16,073 nt of DNA from JBBDRV01 sp040905285 (GTDB lineage: Bacteria > Bacteroidota > Rhodothermia > Balneolales > Balneolaceae), in the NCBI GenBank assembly GCA_040905285.1, contig JBBDRV010000229.1:1-16073 (forward strand), read 5' to 3'. Below are positions 7,644 to 14,045 of the stretch, piece after piece. The notes under the pieces were generated by a model that saw only the letters and a program-made list of their open reading frames with translations, was not told the origin of the DNA and did no database searches. The position numbers and the translations under genes were made by a program. Every line of letters starts with the position of its first letter. Position 1 is the stretch's first letter.

Positions 7644-9031
7644 TGGCAAAATCCAAAGTCTTTTACGAATGTGGTGCCTGTGGCCATACGTCTGTCAAAT
7701 GGCTGGGCCTTTGCCCTTCCTGTGATGAGTGGCACACCTTCAGTGAGATCAAAAAAGAAAAGGAAGACCGGAAGAAACACAAGATTGATATCGGTGCACA
7801 GAAAGAAAATGCAGTGCCTCTCCGGCTCTCTGAAATACCCCGTGAGGAGCAGGAAAGATTCAAAACAAATGTCGGCGAACTGGATCGGGTTCTTGGCGGC
7901 GGGCTGATGCCGTCCTCTTTGATTCTCCTTGGCGGTGACCCGGGTATTGGAAAGAGTACGCTGATGCTGCATATCGCCAGGACAAATCCGGAACTGAATC
8001 TGTTGTACGTAGCGGGGGAAGAATCTGCGGGACAGATTCGCCAGCGGGCGGATCGTATAGGTATAAAGAAAAGCAACATGAAAGTACTGAGCATGACTGA
8101 CCTTGATAAGGTCATTGCCTGTGCACAGGATGAAAAACCTGATCTGCTGGTGATCGATTCGATTCAGTCAGTCTACAGGAGCCAACTTGGAAGCCTGCCG
8201 GGAAGCGTGCAGCAGATACGGGAGTGTGCTGCCATGCTTCAGCAGCTGGCTAAAAGGGAAGGTGTTACAACGCTTATGATCGGTCATGTTACCAAGGAGG
8301 GTGACATTGCCGGGCCCAGGGTTCTGGAGCATATGGTGGACACTGTCCTGCAGTTTGAAGGAGACCCGGGACAGGTTCACCGGCTGCTCCGCAGCATAAA
8401 GAACCGGTTTGGCCCCGCCCAGGAAGTCGGTGTTTTCGAAATGAATGAAAGAGGCCTGAAGGAAGTGAAAAATCCGTCCTCACTTTTTCTTTCGAAAACC
8501 GGTCTGAAGGTGAGTGGAAATGCTGTTACATGTGTGATGGAAGGCAGCAGACCTCTGATGACAGAAGTTCAGGCACTTGTGATCCCGAGCAGCTACGGCA
8601 CACCGCAGAGGACGGCGGGAGGTTTTGACCAGCGAAGGTTGTCCCTGCTGCTGGCCGTACTTGAAAAGAGGGCCGGTCTTCAGTTTTCAGGCAGGGATGT
8701 TTACCTGAATATTGCCGGCGGTTTTCGTATTACGGATACGGCGGCTGATTTGGCCGTGGTATGTGCACTGGTATCGAGTTACAGGGACAGGCCACTGGCA
8801 CAGGAGATGTTTGTCGTGGGGGAAGTGGGACTCGGAGGTGAGATCAGAATGATCCCCCATCTGGAACGCCGGATCAGGGAAGGCAGCAAAATGGGTTTTA
8901 AAAAGGTGCTTTCCCCGGCAAAAGACCCGGCAGCAAATTCTATCAGTATCATTGGGGCGCAATATGTTTCCCAGGCCATTACCCTGGCATTGGAACAGGA
9001 ATCTTCCGAAGACTATTCAGGCAATGTCTGA
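7643..9031 (+). CDS. radA: DNA repair protein RadA (Sms), branch-migration ATPase
   Basis: A RecA-like, hexameric, DnaB-like helicase that drives branch migration during recombinational repair. The 462 residues have full-length family architecture: a C4 zinc finger (Cys10, Cys13, Cys24, Cys27), a RecA-like ATPase with Walker A GGDPGIGKST (97-106) and Walker B LLVIDS (168-173), the RadA-specific KNRFG motif (253-257), and a C-terminal Lon-protease-like domain without proteolysis (~275-450, with TAADLAVVCALVSSYRDRPL and VGEVGLGGEIRMI). It starts with GTG at 7643, inside the stop codon of the previous gene. This start is fixed by the zinc finger beginning eight residues later. It converges on rpsU. 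Confidence 0.97.
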   Translation: MAKSKVFYECGACGHTSVKWLGLCPSCDEWHTFSEIKKEKEDRKKHKIDIGAQKENAVPLRLSEIPREEQERFKTNVGELDRVLGGGLMPSSLILLGGDPGIGKSTLMLHIARTNPELNLLYVAGEESAGQIRQRADRIGIKKSNMKVLSMTDLDKVIACAQDEKPDLLVIDSIQSVYRSQLGSLPGSVQQIRECAAMLQQLAKREGVTTLMIGHVTKEGDIAGPRVLEHMVDTVLQFEGDPGQVHRLLRSIKNRFGPAQEVGVFEMNERGLKEVKNPSSLFLSKTGLKVSGNAVTCVMEGSRPLMTEVQALVIPSSYGTPQRTAGGFDQRRLSLLLAVLEKRAGLQFSGRDVYLNIAGGFRITDTAADLAVVCALVSSYRDRPLAQEMFVVGEVGLGGEIRMIPHLERRIREGSKMGFKKVLSPAKDPAANSISIIGAQYVSQAITLALEQESSEDYSGNV

Positions 9032-9045
9032 CTCCGGGAATGCTG

Positions 9046-9085
9046 TCCGTTTCTGTCCGGGGGCATGCAGAAAACAGAAACAGGA
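9046..9085. terminator. Imperfect hairpin between convergent radA and rpsU
   Basis: GTTTCTGT (9049-9056) pairs with ACAGAAAC (9074-9081). TCC (9046-9048) and GGA (9083-9085) extend the stem across a one-base bulge. It sits in the 67-base gap between the two stop codons. There is no adjacent T-run. A shared transcription-end structure is the likely role, inferred from position. Confidence 0.4.
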
Positions 9086-9098
9086 ACCGTGAGCTGCT

Positions 9099-9293
9099 TT
9101 AGTAGTTGTCCCGCTGACGTCGGCGCTGTTCGCGAACGCTTTTCTTCAGGGCTTCCCGGCGCTCTTCTGAAGGTTTGGTGAATTGCTGGCGATCCTTGTA
9201 TTCATTAAGGACCCGTGAACGTGTAACCATCTTCTTGAAGCGGTTGATCGCCCGGTCGATGCTCTCGTTATCTTTTACATTTACTCCGATCAT
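9099..9293 (-). CDS. rpsU: Small ribosomal subunit protein bS21
   Basis: A 64-residue basic protein of the 30S platform, near the 3' end of 16S rRNA. The sequence starts MIGVNVKDNESIDRAINRFK, matching the conserved bS21 N-terminus (V.V..NE..D.A..RFK). It continues with a conserved core (SRVLNEYKDRQQFTKPSEER) and an Arg-rich end (REQRRRQRDNY). An in-frame ATG five codons upstream (9308) would add MLYQS; I prefer 9293 because homologues begin at the M-x-x-V position. Neither start has a Shine-Dalgarno; the upstream sequence is A/T-rich (AAATAAATTTTAAA). The gene is monocistronic here and convergent with radA. Confidence 0.93.
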   Translation of the reverse strand: MIGVNVKDNESIDRAINRFKKMVTRSRVLNEYKDRQQFTKPSEERREALKKSVREQRRRQRDNY

Positions 9294-9510
9294 AGACTGA
9301 TAAAGCATTTTAAAATTTATTTTGGAATACTGAATATAATAAACTAATCGATACTATCCTATAGCCGGTTGATTGTTCAATCTCTTTTCTGCCGTTCCAA
9401 TCCGGTTTTCTGCAGGCAGGCCCTTTTGAAAAATGTTTCTCTGAAAAGATCACCGGAGGGTTATAATCGCTCAAATGAATTCTTCTGTCTCCTGCACCGA
9501 TTAAAAAGGG

Positions 9511-9572
9511 ACTGCCGCAGGCTGAATTTCGCAGTGTTTTCGGCCATGTCACCGCCCGTGAAGGACGGCAGT
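9511..9572 (+). other. Inverted-repeat structure, possible structured RNA or regulatory element
   Basis: ACTGCCG (9511-9517) and CGGCAGT (9566-9572) are perfect complements around 48 bases. Inside or overlapping are smaller complements: TCAC/GTGA at 9549-9552 and 9558-9561, and GCCG/CGGC near 9514 and 9541. A multi-stem fold is possible, but no known family is recognised and nothing downstream proves transcription. Confidence 0.25.
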
Positions 9573-9642
9573 GAATGGAGGTTGAATTGAACAGGTGAAT
9601 TGAATTAACCTTAAATAATCTGTGTTTATCTGGTTCGGAAAG

Positions 9643-9730
9643 GGATTAACTTGTCCGGAAAGGATCAACGAATTATTAGAAGACATCTTGTTTGTGAATG
9701 GATCAACGGATCAGGGAAAAATGGATCAGG
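9643..9730 (+). repeat. Cluster of five short direct repeats (GGATYAAC / GGATCAGG)
   Basis: GGATTAAC at 9643-9650, GGATCAAC at 9662-9669 and 9700-9707, and GGATCAGG at 9708-9715 and 9723-9730. The first three start points are 19 and 38 bases apart, close to two turns of the helix and its multiple. The first two copies sit in a longer imperfect repeat (TTCGGAAAGGGATTAAC and TCCGGAAAGGATCAAC). The cluster ends about 60 bases ahead of the downstream gene, as regulator-binding sites might. Confidence 0.5.
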
Positions 9731-9791
9731 TCAGGTTGTAAGACAGGGTGGACTTTTATTGACTGCGGAGCAACTTTAAACCAGGCATACA

Positions 9792-10361
9792 ATGAGGGAA
9801 AGTATGAAAAAATCAATGAAGGACTTAAACGATTCTGTCAAGGAGACGGATAATCCGGTAATCGGGATTATTGAAAAGTGGCCCAGAAAACCCAAAGAAT
9901 ATGGACAAAGATTGATTGACTACTATGGCGACCCCGATGAATATTCCGCATCACGGCTGATATGGCATAATACCGGTGACGGATGGAAACGAACGATCCT
10001 GTCCACCGAAGAGATTCCTCATAATTTTCCGGCACAGCATCATGATTTTCTCGAACAGGTCATCAATTATAAAGTTCCTGTTTCCCTGTTCTCAAGTCTG
10101 GCAAGGTTTGACGGCAGCATAATTGTTGAACGAACAAAAGGGGAGATGTCAGCCCGGTGTGCCGGTACATCGATGAACTTTGCCGCGATCAATCTTGCCC
10201 ACGACATCATTTCCGGGGAAAAGACGGTAGAGGCGGCCCGTGAGGAATATACTGAATTGTACAGGACCTTTCAGAAAGGGGAAAAATCGCCGTATACCGA
10301 GAGCTTTCAGTTTGATTTGCCTGAGGGAGATACCGGCGATACCGATGTAACTACTCTGTAA
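9792..10361 (+). CDS. Conserved hypothetical protein (KGEMSARC-type), function unknown
   Basis: A 189-residue soluble protein with no signal peptide, membrane helix or nucleotide-binding motif. Distinctive blocks are PKEYGQRLIDYYGDPDEYSA (~36-55), LIWHNTGDGWKRTIL (~57-71), IPHNFPAQHHDFLEQVINYK (~75-94), and IIVERTKGEMSARCAGTSMN (~109-128) followed by FAAINLAHDIISGEKTVEAA. I recall similar unnamed proteins in Bacteroidota but cannot name a family. Clustered His (IPHNFPAQHHDF) and the single conserved-looking Cys could bind metal, but that is speculation. Alternative starts exist at 9804 and 9816; GAGG six bases before 9804 makes MKKSMKD a good alternative. The gene stands alone; its stop codon lies in an 18-bp direct repeat that borders a palindromic element. 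Confidence 0.8.
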   Translation: MRESMKKSMKDLNDSVKETDNPVIGIIEKWPRKPKEYGQRLIDYYGDPDEYSASRLIWHNTGDGWKRTILSTEEIPHNFPAQHHDFLEQVINYKVPVSLFSSLARFDGSIIVERTKGEMSARCAGTSMNFAAINLAHDIISGEKTVEAAREEYTELYRTFQKGEKSPYTESFQFDLPEGDTGDTDVTTL

Positions 10362-10365
10362 GGGA
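10348..10365 (+). repeat. 18-bp direct repeat, left copy
   Basis: TAACTACTCTGTAAGGGA, identical to 10518-10535. It contains the last codons and the stop of the upstream gene (TAA at 10359-10361). The two copies are offset by 170 bases and enclose the palindromic element, like a long target duplication or a tandem-duplication scar. Confidence 0.9.
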
Positions 10366-10396
10366 AGATGTAAATAGTGTTTGTAAGAAAACTCAT

Positions 10397-10518
10397 AGTG
10401 TCCTAAAAAAACGTCAAGGTCAAGGCGCGCGAAACTCCAAAAAGCACAGTGTACTAAGCGTACATGAGCATTTTTGGGGTAAGTGGAACGCAGAGATTGA
10501 CGTTTTCTTAGAGACACT
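10397..10518. mobile_element. MITE-like palindromic repeat element (122 bp, non-autonomous)
   Basis: The ends are imperfect terminal inverted repeats. The left arm begins AGTGTCCTAAAAAAACGTCA and the complement of the right end begins AGTGTCTCTAAGAAAACGTC; about 20 positions match with one mismatch and one inserted base. The centre has a second stem: CTCCAAAAAGCACAGTGTAC (10435-10454) against GTACATGAGCATTTTTGGGG (10460-10479), with the loop TAAGC. The blocks between the stems (CAAGGCGCGCGAAA and AAGTGGAACGCAGAG) do not pair. It has no coding capacity and lies between convergent stop codons. The structure is seen directly; calling it a MITE or REP-like family is an inference that needs other genomic copies. 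It could also serve as a bidirectional terminator for its neighbours. Confidence 0.7.
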
Positions 10519-10535
10519 AACTACTCTGTAAGGGA
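10518..10535 (+). repeat. 18-bp direct repeat, right copy
   Basis: Exact second copy of TAACTACTCTGTAAGGGA. It overlaps the last base of the palindromic element and ends 5 bases before the stop codon of the TIGR02757 gene on the other strand. Confidence 0.9.
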
Positions 10536-10540
10536 GCTCC

Positions 10541-11374
10541 TTATACCGGGTTTAGAAAATAGCGATGCGGGAGGGAATACCCCAGTGCCCCCAGCCCGAA
10601 AAGGGCAAAATCATATACAGAAGGATCAGCCGGGGACATCAGACGAAAGATTTCTGTCAACTCTTCGACGGCTTTCCAGTCATTGGATCGTCTGGTCAGC
10701 AAACCCAGCCGCCGAGACTGTCGTGCGATGTGTACATCGAGGGGTATGAACAGTTGAGAAGGAGAGAGGAAATCCCAGATTCCGGTATCGACCGGGCTCC
10801 CTTTTCTGCAGGCCCAGCGCAAAAACATGGTCAACCTTTTGCAGGCACTGTTGTTGTCCGGGCTGGAGACGTGTTTCCAGGTTCTGGCATCCAGCTCACC
10901 GGAGATCGTAAGAAAACGACTGTGAAAAACGGACAGAAGAGTTCTTTTCTCATCCATCGACTGTTTATAACAGGTTTTCCAGAACTCTTCAAAGTCATCA
11001 AAGCTGAGATAGACGGCCTGCAGAGCCGAGATCAAACCATGTATGTCCGTCTGGTTGAATGTACGGTGCCGGAAGGTCCTGAAGTCGTCTGCATCTGACG
11101 GAGAATAGTTTATTACATAGGTGTAGGGGCTGTAGCCCATTCGTTTCAGAAGGCCTTCCGTTTTCCGGATCACAACATCCCGCCGCCCCCAGGCCATTAA
11201 TGCAGCAAGAAAACCGGCAATTTCCATGTCCCTCTTTGACTCAAAGGCATGCATGAACTGGACGGGATCATTCCGGATATAACCGGCAGATTCTACTTCA
11301 CGGCTGATTCCGTCAAGCAGGGGCTTGAGCTCCAGTAATTTATTGTGGCTGTGCCGGCGAAGCGGTTTGTGCAT
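10541..11374 (-). CDS. TIGR02757 (DUF2400) family protein, probable cluster-less HhH-GPD-like DNA repair protein
   Basis: 277 residues with strong similarity, from memory, to TIGR02757: SACKRLTMFLRWACRKGSPV (~176-195), VDTGIWDFLSPSQLFIPLDV (~195-214), HIARQSRRLGLL (215-226), SNDWKAVEELTEIFR (~230-244), YDFALFGLGALG (254-265). The family has no proven function. The sequence itself parallels MutY and Nth. AGFLAALMAWGRRDVVIRKT (53-72) resembles the helix that opens the glycosylase fold. PLDVHIARQSRR (211-222) matches the catalytic-Asp segment D-x-H-I-x-R-x-x-x-R of endonuclease III. VYDFALFGLGALGY (253-266) matches DFNQALMELGATVC of the adjacent MutY, but with Tyr where MutY has its first cluster Cys. 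No iron-sulfur Cys set and no helix-hairpin-helix LPGVGxxTA are present. It is the last gene of the operon, 4 bases behind mutY. Confidence 0.88.
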   Translation of the reverse strand: MHKPLRRHSHNKLLELKPLLDGISREVESAGYIRNDPVQFMHAFESKRDMEIAGFLAALMAWGRRDVVIRKTEGLLKRMGYSPYTYVINYSPSDADDFRTFRHRTFNQTDIHGLISALQAVYLSFDDFEEFWKTCYKQSMDEKRTLLSVFHSRFLTISGELDARTWKHVSSPDNNSACKRLTMFLRWACRKGSPVDTGIWDFLSPSQLFIPLDVHIARQSRRLGLLTRRSNDWKAVEELTEIFRLMSPADPSVYDFALFGLGALGYSLPHRYFLNPV

Positions 11375-11378
11375 AAAA

Positions 11379-12470
11379 TCAGGTTTTAGAATCCGGTAAT
11401 CCTTCCCGGATCAATTTTTCCGTCAGGATTTTATTGGCTTTCGGGAACGGATACTGCGCCAGTTCCGGGACGGATACCCGACGGATTTCCTGACTCTGTC
11501 TGGCTGCCGGCTGTTGATCCGATGGCTCCGGCAGACACCAGTAAGCATGGAGGGTTATTCTGAAGTGAGAGTAAGCATGTTTCAGCTCCATGAATTTGCC
11601 GAGAACCCGCACATCCAGATTCAGCTCTTCCTTCAGCTCCCGGCGGACCGTTGTTCTGAGCTTTTCACCGGTTTTCCTTTTGCCGCCGGGAAATTCCCAT
11701 AATCCCCCCAGCATAGCATGTTCCGGCCGCAATGCTATAAGCAACCGTTTCTGGCTGTCAACGATCAGGCCAGCCCCGATATCATGGTGGGGGATGCTTT
11801 TAACGGGGGACTTGTAAGGTATTCTGCCGGTAGCTGCAGTCCGGTTTGCGATACAATCCGTGGAGAGCGGACATGAACCGCACACAGGCCGAACAGGTTT
11901 ACAGACAGTGGCACCAAGCTCCATTAAAGCCTGGTTAAAATCCCCGGGCCTGTTTTTATCCAGATACAGGTCTGCCTGTTCACGGACCTGGTTTTTGGTT
12001 CCCTGGCTCCGTATATCCTCCTCTATTCCGTTAAATCGGGTAATTACGCGAATGACGTTTCCGTCAACGACAGAATAGGGTTGATTATAGGCTATACTGA
12101 GAATAGCCGATGCGGTATAGGGTCCGATTCCGCTGAGGCTGCATATCTCTTTATAGGTATCGGGCAGAACCCCGTTCCTGAATTTCACGATGTGTTTTGC
12201 CGCGTCCTGCAGGTTTCTGGCCCGGCTGTAATAGCCCAGGCCCTCCCATACTTTCAGAACGTCCTGTCTGCTGGCTTCAGCCAGATCCTGAACAGTAGGA
12301 AATGCAGTAGTAAAACGGTGATAGTAAGGTATAGCTGTGTCCACACGGGTCTGCTGGCACATGACTTCCGATATCCAGATGTGGTACGGGTTTTCACTCC
12401 TGCGCCAGGGCAGATCCCGTTTATTCCGGTCATACCAGTTCAACAGGTCGGTTGTAGCAAATTTGTCCAC
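11379..12470 (-). CDS. mutY: A/G-specific adenine DNA glycosylase MutY with Nudix domain
   Basis: Removes adenine mispaired with 8-oxoguanine in base-excision repair. 363 residues. The N-terminal catalytic domain has WRRSENPYHIWISEVMCQQT (catalytic Glu35), EGLGYYSRARNL (76-87), HhH LSGIGPYTASAIL (112-124), and catalytic Asp136 in VVDGNVIRV. The [4Fe-4S] cluster cysteines are C190-x6-C197-x2-C200-x5-C206. A linker leads to a C-terminal Nudix domain (~230-345) that reads 8-oxoG. Its box is unusually complete: Gly263, Glu269, Arg277-Glu278 and Glu281-Glu282 all fit GX5EX7REUXEE, with Asn284 where Gly is usual. The start is GTG at 12470, 5 bases behind the upstream stop codon; no ribosome site is evident, which suggests translational coupling. 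The TIGR02757 gene follows after 4 bases. Confidence 0.96.
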   Translation of the reverse strand: MDKFATTDLLNWYDRNKRDLPWRRSENPYHIWISEVMCQQTRVDTAIPYYHRFTTAFPTVQDLAEASRQDVLKVWEGLGYYSRARNLQDAAKHIVKFRNGVLPDTYKEICSLSGIGPYTASAILSIAYNQPYSVVDGNVIRVITRFNGIEEDIRSQGTKNQVREQADLYLDKNRPGDFNQALMELGATVCKPVRPVCGSCPLSTDCIANRTAATGRIPYKSPVKSIPHHDIGAGLIVDSQKRLLIALRPEHAMLGGLWEFPGGKRKTGEKLRTTVRRELKEELNLDVRVLGKFMELKHAYSHFRITLHAYWCLPEPSDQQPAARQSQEIRRVSVPELAQYPFPKANKILTEKLIREGLPDSKT

Positions 12471-12475
12471 GGTAT

Positions 12476-14041
12476 TTATAAATCTATGTCAGCTTCCTGT
12501 TCGGGATCTGTCTCAATGACCCTGATGTTCATGTCCCGGGATGCGGCGGCGCCGAACTGGTCGGTTGCTATTACCTGAAATTCAAATTCACCTACCTGCC
12601 GTATAGTGGGAGTCCAGCTGAACCGGCCGGTCTGTTCATTCAGCCGGGCTCCTTCCGGCAGATCCACTCCGATGTAGCGAATGAGCCCCGCATCCATGCC
12701 ATCCGGATCGACAGCTGTTATTTCCAGACTGTACTCTTCATCGACACTGACAGTGATTTGCGGGAGAGGGGTAAACCTCGGGGGAGCATTAAACGGCCGG
12801 ACATCGACAGAAAAATTGACTGTATCTGTCTCTCCCGACGCTGTGGTCGCACCTATGGTGAACTCGTTTCTGCCGGTCTGTGAAGATGTTGGCTGCCAGT
12901 AAAAGGACTGGCCCCTGATGGCTGCATTCTCTATTTCCGATTCGTAGAAGAATTCAACGTCATTGATATCATGATTGCTCCGGAGTGCGAGGGGACGTAT
13001 TACCGGGCGGGGAAAAGGTATCGTGAGATTGTCTAAAGTCATAATTTCCAGAGGACTGCCGTCTTCAGCCCGGCTGTTTTCACGGACAGCGGTTTCCCTT
13101 CTTGTGACGGGATATATTCTGTCATCTTCAGAAATCCATAAATCTCCGCCTGACACGGTAAAAAAATCAATCTTCCCGTCTTCATTCCACAGTTCGGGCT
13201 GGCGGCCATACTCTCCGATCCACAACTTGCCGCTATCGGTCTTTGCCACCAGGTGATCATTCCACAGGCTCAATTTTACGACGGATTCCTCTACTTCTGC
13301 TATTGTTTCAGTACTGCCTGATGAGTCAATAAGAAAAATTGAACCGTCTGCCCCGGCACCGATCAACTCATCTTCCGTAAGTACCAGCCGTTCTGCCGTT
13401 CTGTCCAGCCGCACGGACCGGGTCAACTCCACATGATCTCCGGAATCAGTCCTGTCGAGAACCAGCAGTTCCGGCGTTCCAGTCAGCACATACATGCGGG
13501 ACGACTGATTTGAAGCAAGGTCCAGCACCTTCCTGCCTCCGAGAATATCTTCAAACAGCATTACGGGATCTTTATCGAAATCGTCAGGACTGCTGAGCAC
13601 AAGCTGGCCCAGCCCGTGCAAACCCATTGCAATATAGATATGATCTCCAAGCCGTTGTACCGAGAGCGGTTTTTCCGGAAGAGTCGTAGAGGAATATACA
13701 CCCAGGACGGATGTAGGCTCGACGATGGTCAGATTTTTTGAGTCTCCGTACAGGTAGGCAAACCGAACATCCGACTGCAGTTTGTTTCCGCGTTTTTCCA
13801 TCCCTTCAGATGAGTAAAGCCACTGGAGACTGTCTTTTCCTGCCCTGAATACCACGAGTCCTTCTGCTTCAGAGAGGACAAACAAATGTGCAGGCGAGCT
13901 TTCCAGAGTTTTGACTGAGGGAATCTCCATCATCTTTCTGAAATCGCGAACCCACGTATCCTGTCCTGAAACATCACTGCTTGCCATGGATAACAGTACA
14001 GTCAGGACAAATGGTATTGCCGTATTATAGATTGATCGCAT
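12476..14041 (-). CDS. Secreted protein with beta-propeller-like repeats and C-terminal Ig/cadherin-like repeats
   Basis: 521 residues from the ATG at 14041. The frame stays open upstream, but that stretch lies inside the epimerase gene and looks random; the chosen start gives a clean signal peptide (MRSIYNTAIPFVLTVLLSMA, cleavage near VSG-QD, ~27). Residues ~40-330 show repeated short strands of the kind HLFVLSEAEGLVVFRAG, HIYIAMGLHGLGQLVLSS, RMYVLTGTPELLVLD, ELIGAGADGSIFLIDSSG, LVAKTDSGKLWIGEY and GDLWISEDDRIYPV, suggesting a beta-propeller. Residues ~345-416 and ~420-510 are two putative-Ig/cadherin-like modules, the second with AVDPDG, LPEGARLNEQTGRFSWTPT and VGEFEFQVIATDQFG, the usual He_PIG/cadherin pattern. 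The very acidic tail (ETDPEQEADIDL) shows no sorting domain or anchor. It is probably periplasmic or exported, with an unknown role. It is packed 4 bases behind the epimerase gene and 5 bases before mutY. Confidence 0.8.
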   Translation of the reverse strand: MRSIYNTAIPFVLTVLLSMASSDVSGQDTWVRDFRKMMEIPSVKTLESSPAHLFVLSEAEGLVVFRAGKDSLQWLYSSEGMEKRGNKLQSDVRFAYLYGDSKNLTIVEPTSVLGVYSSTTLPEKPLSVQRLGDHIYIAMGLHGLGQLVLSSPDDFDKDPVMLFEDILGGRKVLDLASNQSSRMYVLTGTPELLVLDRTDSGDHVELTRSVRLDRTAERLVLTEDELIGAGADGSIFLIDSSGSTETIAEVEESVVKLSLWNDHLVAKTDSGKLWIGEYGRQPELWNEDGKIDFFTVSGGDLWISEDDRIYPVTRRETAVRENSRAEDGSPLEIMTLDNLTIPFPRPVIRPLALRSNHDINDVEFFYESEIENAAIRGQSFYWQPTSSQTGRNEFTIGATTASGETDTVNFSVDVRPFNAPPRFTPLPQITVSVDEEYSLEITAVDPDGMDAGLIRYIGVDLPEGARLNEQTGRFSWTPTIRQVGEFEFQVIATDQFGAAASRDMNIRVIETDPEQEADIDL

Positions 14042-14045
14042 CGTG

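Larger units (their letters stand above)
9294..9791. other. Long non-coding stretch between rpsU and the unnamed gene
   Basis: About 500 bases without a convincing gene. Short open frames exist on both strands, but their translations look random (Cys/Arg/Phe-rich). The rpsU leader occupies the left end; the perfect inverted repeat GATTGTTCAATC (9371-9382) lies about 80 bases upstream of the rpsU start. Further right are a 7-bp inverted repeat, ACTGCCG (9511-9517) with CGGCAGT (9566-9572), and then the cluster of GGATYAAC/GGATCAGG repeats at 9643-9730. No tRNA, 6S-like or other RNA family was recognised. Confidence 0.6.

Noticed and set aside
9369..9590. 73-codon plus-strand frame in the non-coding stretch (and an 80-codon minus-strand frame at 9310-9552)
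   Set aside because: Random-looking composition (many Cys, Arg, Phe), no ribosome site, no domain; also too unlike neighbouring proteins.
10565..11098. 177-codon open frame on the plus strand, opposite the TIGR02757 gene
   Set aside because: Antisense shadow; the opposite strand has a family-level match over its entire length.
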